From Streptosporangium becharense (GTDB lineage Bacteria; Actinomycetota; Actinomycetes; Streptosporangiales; Streptosporangiaceae): DNA of 64,000 nucleotides. How positions within the stretch are numbered: position 1 is the stretch's first letter; the number at the start of each line of letters is the position of its first letter. The translations under genes and the position numbers were made by a program. The stretch covers positions 1,736,001 to 1,800,000 of the forward strand of contig NZ_JACHMP010000001.1 of the NCBI RefSeq assembly GCF_014204985.1. Direction: 5' to 3'. The notes below the pieces were generated by a model. That model saw only the letters and a program-made list of their open reading frames with translations, was not told where the DNA came from and did not search any database. This document shows, piece after piece, positions 57,095 to 64,000 of the stretch.

Positions 57095-59056
57095 ATGCGC
57101 GGGCTGAGCCGGGTGTTCCCCACGCTGTCGCCTGTACGGGCACGGATCATCGCGGTGCTGATCACCACCGTGTCGGTCGCCATGGAGTGCGTCAACATCT
57201 GGGTCACCGCCCAGCTGCCGCAGCCCTCCTACACCCCGCTGCCGTTCTCCCCGGAGGACGTGGCGGGCACGGCGTTCCCCATCATCGGCGCGCTGCTGGT
57301 CTTCCAGCGGCCCCGGCTGGTCATCGGCTGGCTGCTCTGCCTGGGCGGGCTGTGCTCCGCGCTGAACAGCCTCACGATGAACCTCGCCTCCCTCGACGCG
57401 ACGATGGACTGGATGCTCCTGCCGGACGCGGTCTGGACGGTCGCCGACGTGAGCTGGAAGCTGACCATCCTGTTCCTCGCGGTGCTGCTGCCGCTGCTCT
57501 ACCCGGACGGCAGGCTTCCCTCGCCGCGCTGGCGCCCGCTGATCTGGTTCACACTCGCGGTGCTGACCGCCGGCACGCTCTCCTCGGAGTTCCTGCCGTT
57601 CGACGTCTCGGCCCCGCAGTCGTCCGGCTACGGTGTGGGAACCGCCCTCAACCAGCTCACCGACCTCGCGATGATCCTGGCCTTCGTCTCGCTGGCCGTG
57701 CGGTTCCGCAAGGCGAGCACCGAGGAGCGCAGGCAGATCCTCTGGCCGCTGATCGCGATCGCCACCGTCATCGTCCCCTGGGTGATCGGCAGCTCGGTGT
57801 GGTGGCTGGCCTCGTTCACCATCCCGCTCGTCCCGGTCGCGATCACCTTCTCGGTGCTGCGGCACCGCCTGTACGGCATCGACACCCTCATCACCAGGAC
57901 CCTGGTCGGGGCCGGTCTGGTGGGCGTGATCGGCGGCGTGTACGTGGCGGTGGGCACCGCCTCCAGCCTGTTCCTGTCCGATGTGGACCGGATCGGCGGC
58001 CTGATCGCCGCCCTGTGCGCGGGGGCGTTCTTCCACCCGATGCGGCGGCTGCTCCAGCGCGGCGCCGACCGGCTGCTCTACGGCAGCAAGGGCGACCCGG
58101 TCGCGCTGGCCGAGGAACTGCGGCGGCGGTTGCAGCGGACCGACCCGGTGGGCGGCCTGGTCGCCACCCTGGAGGTGCTCCGCGAGGGGCTGGCGGTCAG
58201 CGGGACCGGGGTGCGTTTCCAGGACGGCTGGCCGGAGGAGACCGTCGCGGGCACGCTGGACGAGGTGGCCCGCGACATCCGGCTGGTGTGGCACGGCCAG
58301 CCCGTCGGCCGCCTGCTCATCGGCCCGCCCGGCGTCCGGCGCCTGCCCGCGGCGCACAACGAGCGGGTCATCGCCGCCCTCACCCCGTACGTGGCCGACG
58401 CCGCCCACGCGGTCCGGCTGGTCGGCGCGCTGCGGCGTTCCCGGGAGCGGATCGTCACCACCCGCGAGGAGGAGCGTCGCCGTCTCCGCCGTGATCTGCA
58501 CGACGGCCTCGGCCAGTCGCTCAGCGGCATGGCGATGTCGATCAACGCGGCCCGGCTCTCGCTGCACGCCTCGCCCGAGGTCGCCGAGCGCCTGTTGGTC
58601 GAGCTGCGCTCGGGCATGGACACCGTCACCAGCGACATCAGGCACCTGGTCTACGGTCTGCGTCCGCCCGCTCTGGACGACCTCGGACTGGCCAGGGCGG
58701 TGGAGCAGATGGCGGGGCCGGGCGTCACGGTCGAGGTCAGGGGAGATCTGACCGGGCTGCCGGCGGCGGCCGAGGTGGCGGCGTACCGGATCGTCCAGGA
58801 GGCGCTGACCAACGTCCGCAAGCACGCCGAGGCCCGGACCGTGCGGGTGTCGCTGGAACGGGACGGGGACCACCTGGCGGTCCGGGTGAGCGACGACGGG
58901 GTCGGCGTCCCCGTGGACCGGCGCTCCGGGGTCGGGCTGGCGTCGATGCGTGAGCGTGCCGCGGAACTGGGCGGAACCTGCATAATCACATCGCCCCCGG
59001 AGGGCGGCACGATGGTTGAAGCGGTGCTTCCGGTGAACTTGAATGTAGGGATCTGA
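57095..59056 (+). CDS. NarL-type sensor histidine kinase (first of pair)
   Basis: The 653-residue protein has an N-terminal membrane part with about eight hydrophobic helices to residue 300, a linker with partial GAF character, the HisKA_3 dimerisation helix with H469 in RRDLHDGLGQSLSG, and an HATPase domain (IVQEALTNVRKHA, VSDDGVGVP, GLASMRERAAELGG). It is close in sequence and layout to the kinase at 60639. It is directly upstream of the SARP/response-regulator fusion and is probably one of its phosphate donors. A TAGGGT box lies at 57057-57062. The stimulus is unknown. Confidence 0.92.
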   Translation: MRGLSRVFPTLSPVRARIIAVLITTVSVAMECVNIWVTAQLPQPSYTPLPFSPEDVAGTAFPIIGALLVFQRPRLVIGWLLCLGGLCSALNSLTMNLASLDATMDWMLLPDAVWTVADVSWKLTILFLAVLLPLLYPDGRLPSPRWRPLIWFTLAVLTAGTLSSEFLPFDVSAPQSSGYGVGTALNQLTDLAMILAFVSLAVRFRKASTEERRQILWPLIAIATVIVPWVIGSSVWWLASFTIPLVPVAITFSVLRHRLYGIDTLITRTLVGAGLVGVIGGVYVAVGTASSLFLSDVDRIGGLIAALCAGAFFHPMRRLLQRGADRLLYGSKGDPVALAEELRRRLQRTDPVGGLVATLEVLREGLAVSGTGVRFQDGWPEETVAGTLDEVARDIRLVWHGQPVGRLLIGPPGVRRLPAAHNERVIAALTPYVADAAHAVRLVGALRRSRERIVTTREEERRRLRRDLHDGLGQSLSGMAMSINAARLSLHASPEVAERLLVELRSGMDTVTSDIRHLVYGLRPPALDDLGLARAVEQMAGPGVTVEVRGDLTGLPAAAEVAAYRIVQEALTNVRKHAEARTVRVSLERDGDHLAVRVSDDGVGVPVDRRSGVGLASMRERAAELGGTCIITSPPEGGTMVEAVLPVNLNVGI

Positions 59057-59141
59057 CCACCGATGATTTCTTACGGCATGCGAACGATGGCGGGTATTGC
59101 CCTATGACGTTGTCCCAGGTAGCTCTACCCTTGCGCCTGCA

Positions 59142-60635
59142 ATGCTGACATTTCGCGCTCTCGGCCCCTTCCAGGCGTGCCACGGTGACGTGGTGCTCGA
59201 CCTCGGAGGGCAACGCCAGATGGCGGTGCTGGCCCGGCTTCTGGTCGCCGGTGGCCGTGCCGTCCCGGTGAGCACGCTCATCGACGAGCTCTGGCCCGGC
59301 GAGCCGCCCGCCCAGGCCCTGTCCACGATCCAGGGATACGTCTCGCGCCTGCGCCGTGCCCTGGAACCCCACCGTGCCCCGCGCGAGGAGGCCGAGGTAC
59401 TGGTCTCCGCTCCGCCGGGGTACGCGTTGCGCGCCTCCACCGGGCAGGTCGACGCCTGGAGATTCGAGAGCGCGGTCAAGACCGACGGCACACCGGCCGA
59501 GATGTGGGAACGGCTGGAGGCGGCCCTCGCCCTGTGGCGGGGCCCGGCGCTGGCAGAGTTCTCCGACCTGCCGTGGGCGGTGACCGAGTCGGGCCGGCTG
59601 GAGGAGCTGCGGCTGATCGCGGTCGAGCGCCGTGCCTCCGCGGGGCTCGTGCTCGGCCACTCCGGCGCCCTGGTCCCCGACCTGGAGGCGCACGCCTCGG
59701 CCCACCCGCTGCGCGAGGAGGCGTGGCGGCTGCTCTCCCTGGCCCTGTACCGCAACGGCAGGCAGGGTGACGCACTCGGGGCGCTCCGCCGGGCCAGGAC
59801 GATGCTCCGCGACGAGCTCGGCCTCGACCTCAGCCCCGCCCTGCAGCGCCTGGAAGGCGACATGCTGGCCCAGGCGGTCCACCTCGACCAGCCCGCCGGG
59901 ACGCCGGCCGCGCGGCCGGCCGAGCCCGCCACCCCCCGCGCCGCGGCGGCCGACGAACAGACGCGGGCCCTGCCGGCGCTGCGGGTCGTGATCGTCGACG
60001 ACCAGGCGCTGGTCCGCACCGGGCTGCGCGTGGTGCTGGACAGCGAACCGGGCTTCGAGCTCGTCGGCGAGGCCGAGAACGGCGAGCAGGCGATCGCGCT
60101 CGTCCGGGAGACCTCCCCCGACGTGGTGCTGATGGACATTCAGATGCCCCGGCTGGACGGGCTGACCGCGGCCCGGCGGATCCTGGCCGACGAGGCGCCG
60201 CCGAAGGTCGTCATGATGACCACGTTCGGCACGGACGACAACCTCTACGCGGCGTTGCGCGCCGGGGTGAGCGGTTTCGTGCTCAAGACCTCGGCCCCCG
60301 AGCAGCTCATCACCGCGATGCGGGCGGCGCAGGCCGGTGACGCGCTGATCGACCCGGCGGTCACCACCCGGCTGATCGCGGCCTTCGCCGGTCGTACCAA
60401 CCCCGCCGCCCCGCCCGGCCTGACCGGTCTCGGTGACGCGGACCTGGACCTGATGAAGCTGGTCGCCCGGGGGCTGACCAACCGGCAGATCGCGGAGACC
60501 CTGGCGGTATCCGAGCGGTCGGTCGCGCAGTCGGTGATCAAACTGCTGAATCACCTCGGGTTGTTCGACCGGGCCCAGCTCGTGGTCGCCGCGTACGAGT
60601 CGGGCCTGGTCAATCCGGGTGATACGGGCAGGTAG
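59142..60635 (+). CDS. SARP-family activator fused to receiver-LuxR response regulator
   Basis: A 497-residue regulator with two DNA-binding modules. Residues about 1-245 are a SARP: an OmpR-like winged helix (VSTLIDELWPGEPPAQALST) plus the BTAD helical domain (EFSDLPWAVTESGRLEELRL, HPLREEAWRLLSLALYRNGR). Residues about 279-395 are a receiver with phosphoacceptor D332 in VVLMDIQMP and the switch MMTTFGTDD and FVLKT. Residues about 420-480 are a LuxR helix-turn-helix (LVARGLTNRQIAETLAVSERSV). SARPs normally lack receivers, so phosphorylation control is unusual. ATG 59142 follows TACCCT by ten bases. HK2 starts four bases after it. Confidence 0.9.
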   Translation: MLTFRALGPFQACHGDVVLDLGGQRQMAVLARLLVAGGRAVPVSTLIDELWPGEPPAQALSTIQGYVSRLRRALEPHRAPREEAEVLVSAPPGYALRASTGQVDAWRFESAVKTDGTPAEMWERLEAALALWRGPALAEFSDLPWAVTESGRLEELRLIAVERRASAGLVLGHSGALVPDLEAHASAHPLREEAWRLLSLALYRNGRQGDALGALRRARTMLRDELGLDLSPALQRLEGDMLAQAVHLDQPAGTPAARPAEPATPRAAAADEQTRALPALRVVIVDDQALVRTGLRVVLDSEPGFELVGEAENGEQAIALVRETSPDVVLMDIQMPRLDGLTAARRILADEAPPKVVMMTTFGTDDNLYAALRAGVSGFVLKTSAPEQLITAMRAAQAGDALIDPAVTTRLIAAFAGRTNPAAPPGLTGLGDADLDLMKLVARGLTNRQIAETLAVSERSVAQSVIKLLNHLGLFDRAQLVVAAYESGLVNPGDTGR

Positions 60636-60638
60636 CGA

Positions 60639-62783
60639 ATGGACATGCGGATGCGCGACCGCGTCCGGGTCCTCGCCGGCGCGGACGGCGTGCCCCGGCG
60701 GGCCCTGGACGCGGTCGCCGTGACCGCCGCGGGGCCCGCCGTGCCGCTGACGTACCGCCTGCCCGGTTCGGCGGTGCGGTTGGCCTCCGCCGCGGTGGCC
60801 GTCGTCTCGATCGGGCTCGCCGTGGCCGCCTTCGTGATCGTCAGGGGCCTGCCCGCCGCGTGGGCACCGTCCCTGCCCGCCACGCCCAGCCTGACGGCGG
60901 GGCTGACCTTCCCGGTGGTGGGGGCGTTCCTGCTGTCGCACCGTGCCCGCCCGGCCACGGCGTGGCTGATGTGCGCCGGCGGGCTGATGAGCGCGCTCAC
61001 CGCCTTCGCAGAGGCGATGACGCTCGGCACGGCGGCCGGCGGAGACCTCGCGACGGCCGGGTACTTCCGCTGGGCCACCCAGATCTTCTACGTGCTCGGC
61101 GCCGCCGTGCTCGCGGTCCTGCTTCCGCTCTACTCCCCCGACGGGCGACTGCCCTCGCGGCGATGGCGGCCGGTGGTGGCGGCGACCGCGGCGATGGTCG
61201 TGATCCACAGCCTCGCCTCGCTCCTCCGCCCCGACCCCGACCCGGCGGACTACCCCTGGCCGCGGGTCATCCCCAACCCGCTGGGGGTGGAGGCGCTCGC
61301 CCCCTACGCCCCGGCTCTGAACCAGTTCCCCATCGTCGCGACCGTCGTGCTGGCGATGCTGGCCCTGGCGTCCCTGATCCTGCGGTTCCGGCGGGCCGGG
61401 CCGCTGCTGCGCCGCCAGATCGCCTGGCCGCTGTCGGCGTTCGCCGTCTACGTCATCTTCATCGTGGGCCAGGAGCACACGTGGCTGCCGGGCACGCTGT
61501 GGGCCCCGGTCATCCCCCTGGCCATCGCCTTCTCGGTGCTCCGCTACCGGCTCTACGGCATCGACACCGTGATCAGCCGCGCCTTCGTCGCCGCCGGTCT
61601 CCTCGCCGTGGTCAGCGGCATCTACGTGGTCGGCGCGGTCGCCGGTCTCGCGCTGTCGGGCTACGACCGGATCGGCGGCCTGGTGGCGGCCCTGTTCGCC
61701 GGAGTGATCTTCCATCCGCTCCGGCGGCGGCTCCGCAGTCTGGTCGACCGGCTCATGTACGGCACGCACGGCGACCCGCGGGCGTTCGCCGCCCGGCTGG
61801 CCCGGGAGGTCCGGGTGACCGAGCCGGCCAACGCGCTGGCCTCCGTCGCCGCGGTGGTCAAGGACGGGCTGAGCGTCACCGGGGTCGCGGTCGAGGTGTA
61901 CGAACCCGGGGCCAGGCAGGTGCAGGTCGGCCTGCTGGGCCCGGCGCCGCGCGAGATGCCGCTGGTCTGGCACGGTGAGCCGGTCGGACGGCTGATCCTC
62001 GGTTCCCCCGGCCCCCGCAGGTTCGCCGCGGCGCACAACGAGCGCCTGATCGCCGTGGCCGCCCCGTACGTCGCCGACGTGGCGCACGCCGTGCGGATGA
62101 CCTCCGACCTGCAGCGTTCGCGGGAGCGCATCCTCGCCGCCCGGGAGGAGGAGCGCCGCCGCCTGCGCCGGGACCTGCACGACGGGCTCGGCCACGCGCT
62201 GACCGACATGGCCATGTCGATCAACATGGCCATGATCAACCTGCGCACCGCCCCGGCCTCGGCCGACCGGCTCCTGCTGGAGCTGCGCGGCGGGATGGAC
62301 GCGGTCAGCCAGGAGATCCGCGAACTGGTGTACGGCCTGCGTCCGCCGACCCTCGACGAACTCGGCCTGGCGGGGGCCGTGCGGACGCTGGCCGTCGAGG
62401 GCACGCCGCGGGTCGCCGTGGAGATCGAGGGCGACCTGGCGAACCTGCCCGCGGCGGTCGAGGTGGCCGCCTACCGGATAGCGCAGGAGGCGCTCACCAA
62501 CATCCGCAAGCACGCCGGCGCGCGTTCCGCGGTGGTCTCGCTGACGCGCGGGGAGTCGCTGGTGGTGCGGATCCGGGACGACGGGCACGGCCTTCCCGAG
62601 GAGTCACGCTCGGGGATCGGGTTGCTGTCGATGCGCGAGCGGGCCGCCGAGCTGGGCGGCAGCTGCGTGATCGAGCCGGCTCCCGGAGGGGGCACGGTGG
62701 TGGAGGCCGTGCTGCCGATCCCGTCCGTCCCGGCCCCGGCGGGGTCGCCGGAGTCCGTCCCGGTGCCGACCGGCCGCGTGTAA
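60639..62783 (+). CDS. NarL-type sensor histidine kinase (second of pair)
   Basis: The 714-residue paralogue of the kinase at 57095: about eight membrane helices, then RLMYGTHGDPRAFAARLARE, a degenerate GAF-like region, HisKA_3 with H514 in RRDLHDGLGHALTD, and a complete HATPase domain (IAQEALTNIRKHAG, IRDDGHGLP, GLLSMRERAAELGG). It starts three bases after the fused regulator's stop, so the two are co-translated. Both kinases retain all catalytic residues, so neither looks like a pseudokinase. Different N-terminal helices suggest different signals. Confidence 0.92.
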   Translation: MDMRMRDRVRVLAGADGVPRRALDAVAVTAAGPAVPLTYRLPGSAVRLASAAVAVVSIGLAVAAFVIVRGLPAAWAPSLPATPSLTAGLTFPVVGAFLLSHRARPATAWLMCAGGLMSALTAFAEAMTLGTAAGGDLATAGYFRWATQIFYVLGAAVLAVLLPLYSPDGRLPSRRWRPVVAATAAMVVIHSLASLLRPDPDPADYPWPRVIPNPLGVEALAPYAPALNQFPIVATVVLAMLALASLILRFRRAGPLLRRQIAWPLSAFAVYVIFIVGQEHTWLPGTLWAPVIPLAIAFSVLRYRLYGIDTVISRAFVAAGLLAVVSGIYVVGAVAGLALSGYDRIGGLVAALFAGVIFHPLRRRLRSLVDRLMYGTHGDPRAFAARLAREVRVTEPANALASVAAVVKDGLSVTGVAVEVYEPGARQVQVGLLGPAPREMPLVWHGEPVGRLILGSPGPRRFAAAHNERLIAVAAPYVADVAHAVRMTSDLQRSRERILAAREEERRRLRRDLHDGLGHALTDMAMSINMAMINLRTAPASADRLLLELRGGMDAVSQEIRELVYGLRPPTLDELGLAGAVRTLAVEGTPRVAVEIEGDLANLPAAVEVAAYRIAQEALTNIRKHAGARSAVVSLTRGESLVVRIRDDGHGLPEESRSGIGLLSMRERAAELGGSCVIEPAPGGGTVVEAVLPIPSVPAPAGSPESVPVPTGRV

Positions 62784-62842
62784 ACCTTCTCCGCCGCTCG
62801 GGGCTCTTATCTCCGTCAGAGAATTCAGCTGAGGAGATCTCC

Positions 62843-63802
62843 TTGAAACACCGGGCCCTGGCCGTCGGCGCCGCACTCGCCGTGTCGGCCGCCCTCACCG
62901 CCGCCCCCGCCCTCGCCGCCGCCCCCTCCGGCGTCGCGGGTGCCGTCGGCGCCGCCGTTCCGGCTTCGCGGCAGGCGGCTCCCGTCGCGGGCGCCGTCTA
63001 CGTCGGCCATCGCGCCGGCGGCGTCAAGGTGCTGGTCCACCGGGGCGGATGGACCAGCCACACCGCCGGCGGCGCCGGCTTCACCGGGCAGTTCGCCGTG
63101 GCGCCGGACGGCCTGCGGGTCGCCTGGATCGACGACGGGGGACGCCTGCACGTCAGCGCCGGAGGCACGGACAAGGTGGTCGCCAGGAACGCCGCCGCCG
63201 GAGCGCCCTGCATGACCCCCGCCTGGACGGCCGACGGCAAGCGACTGGCGTACCCGGTCGGCGGCGGCTCCGGCGCCGCCACCACCGTGGCGGTGGTCGG
63301 CGCCGACGGGACGGGCCGCTCCGTCGGCGGCCGGACGTCCGGTCCCTGCCACCTGACCTGGTCGGCCGACGGCCGGACGCTCGCCGGGTACGCCGGCGAC
63401 ACCGCCGGGGTCCACCTGCTCGACACCCGCCGGCGCGTCTCCGTCCGCGTCCCCGGTGTCAAGCTCGCCAACCACGTGGAGAGCCTCTCCCCCGACGCCC
63501 GCAGGGTCGTGGTCAACGCCATCGGCCCGGACGCGCCGGGCGGCGACGGCTCCTGGCCGATGTCCTTCACCCCGTCGGTCTACGACACCAGGACCGGTGC
63601 GAAGATCGCCATCCCGGTCAAGGGCCGGCTGCTGGGCGCCCGTTACCTGCGCGACGGCCGCCTCGCGGTCCGGGTCAGGGGGAACACCGGGGGGAGCGCC
63701 GCCGGCACGCTGGTGATCCTCTCCCCCTCCGGCAAGGAGCTCCAGCGCCTGCCCGAGCCCGCCAAGGTCCGCGCTCTCGGCCTGGTCGGGGTGCTGGAGT
63801 AG
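62843..63802 (+). CDS. Secreted TolB/WD40-like beta-propeller protein
   Basis: The 319-residue protein has a Sec signal peptide (ALAVGAALAVSAALTAAPALA), an Ala/Gly-rich stretch, and repeated propeller blades such as VAPDGLRVAWIDDGG, WTADGKRLAYPVGG, WSADGRTLAGYAG and LSPDARRVVVNA. TTG 62843 is supported by GAGGAGAT six bases upstream. The blade style resembles the outer domain of the kinase at 8350. No enzymatic residues can be recognised. It follows the second histidine kinase by 59 bases and could be a co-regulated sensor or structural protein. Confidence 0.82.
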   Translation: MKHRALAVGAALAVSAALTAAPALAAAPSGVAGAVGAAVPASRQAAPVAGAVYVGHRAGGVKVLVHRGGWTSHTAGGAGFTGQFAVAPDGLRVAWIDDGGRLHVSAGGTDKVVARNAAAGAPCMTPAWTADGKRLAYPVGGGSGAATTVAVVGADGTGRSVGGRTSGPCHLTWSADGRTLAGYAGDTAGVHLLDTRRRVSVRVPGVKLANHVESLSPDARRVVVNAIGPDAPGGDGSWPMSFTPSVYDTRTGAKIAIPVKGRLLGARYLRDGRLAVRVRGNTGGSAAGTLVILSPSGKELQRLPEPAKVRALGLVGVLE

Positions 63803-63916
63803 TCTCCGGCCGCGCGGCGGGGGCGGCTGGGAACCACATATTCCTCTATTTCCGGTTATGTAAGGAAAACAGGGCGACACGAATCGCTTGACCGGTAGTC
63901 GCCGGCCGCGTCCCCA

Positions 63917-63928
63917 TAAGATGGGCCC
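63917..63928 (+). promoter_or_regulatory. Leaderless -10 box of nadE
   Basis: TAAGAT ends six bases before GTG 63929. Confidence 0.65.
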
Positions 63929-64000
63929 GTGGCTCAACTCCGGATCGCCCTGGCCCAGACCAACCCCGCCGTCGGAGACCTGGCGGCCAACGCCGACAAG
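63929..64000 (+). CDS. nadE: NAD synthase, glutamine-dependent (partial, N-terminus only)
   Basis: The frame from GTG 63929 gives MAQLRIALAQTNPAVGDL and six more residues before the window ends. This is the characteristic start of the nitrilase-like glutaminase domain of glutamine-dependent NAD synthase, which supplies ammonia to amidate deaminated NAD. Only 24 codons are visible, so the identification rests on this N-terminal pattern. A TAAGAT box six bases upstream supports the start. Confidence 0.8.
   Translation, partial: MAQLRIALAQTNPAVGDLAANADK

Noticed and set aside
57078..57107. Nine-codon ORF overlapping the start of the first histidine kinase
   Set aside because: Too short to support; no ribosome site and no coupling overlap of the usual ATGA or GTGA kind.
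58986..62588. A 1200-codon minus-strand frame
   Set aside because: Antisense to the SARP fusion and second histidine kinase; no recognisable domain, composition of a shadow frame.

Overview
This window is a chromosomal segment of a very GC-rich actinomycete. Codons end mostly in G/C, GTG and TTG starts are common, and many promoters sit directly on start codons. The gene content points to the Streptosporangiaceae or close relatives, but taxonomy is inference. Gene order from ctaC through adoK, erpA, pspA, cobS, pepA, sucB, lipB, lipA, DUF4191, glnA1, glnE to glnA2 follows, as far as I recall, the conserved block around Rv2200c-Rv2222c of Mycobacterium tuberculosis and SCO2155-SCO2241 of Streptomyces coelicolor. 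I see no rRNA, tRNA, CRISPR array, transposase or prophage.

Layout. 1-7.4 kb: cytochrome c oxidase genes ctaC-ctaD-ctaF (minus strand, coupled by 4-base overlaps), a cysteine desulfurase with a TusA-like sulfur carrier, adenosine kinase, the A-type Fe-S carrier ErpA, and quinolinate synthase NadA, an Fe-S enzyme. 7.5-16.5 kb: a secreted SIMPL protein, a transmembrane Ser/Thr kinase with an outer propeller domain, PspA with its partner PspAA, a DUF3043 membrane protein, a membrane-anchored SMI1/KNR4-like protein and an aldo/keto reductase. 16.7-21.8 kb: late cobalamin genes cobU and cobS, a CPBP membrane protease homologue, and a GntR regulator with a DUF1648 membrane protein. 21.9-31.8 kb: pepA, the 2-oxo acid dehydrogenase E3 and E2 subunits, then lipB and lipA. 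LipB and LipA together make the lipoyl group that E2 carries. 32-52 kb: nitrogen metabolism, with glnA1, glnE and glnA2 interleaved with accessory operons. The most notable of these is a tightly coupled ligase/ATP-grasp, amidotransferase and S9 peptidase operon directly after glnA1.

52-64 kb is accessory: two tandem type I terpene synthase homologues, the first without either metal-binding motif and the second intact, joined through a 32-codon micro-ORF; a divergent ArsR/MFS efflux pair; and two NarL-type histidine kinases flanking a regulator that fuses a SARP to a complete receiver-LuxR response regulator. A secreted propeller-like protein and the first codons of nadE close the window.

Regulation visible in the DNA: a full double GlnR-type box before glnA1 and a single one in the glnA2/terpene intergenic region, about fifteen TANNNT boxes placed 6-8 bases before start codons (leaderless mRNAs), many GC-rich hairpin terminators, and several short tandem repeat arrays that include or abut the stop codons of genes.
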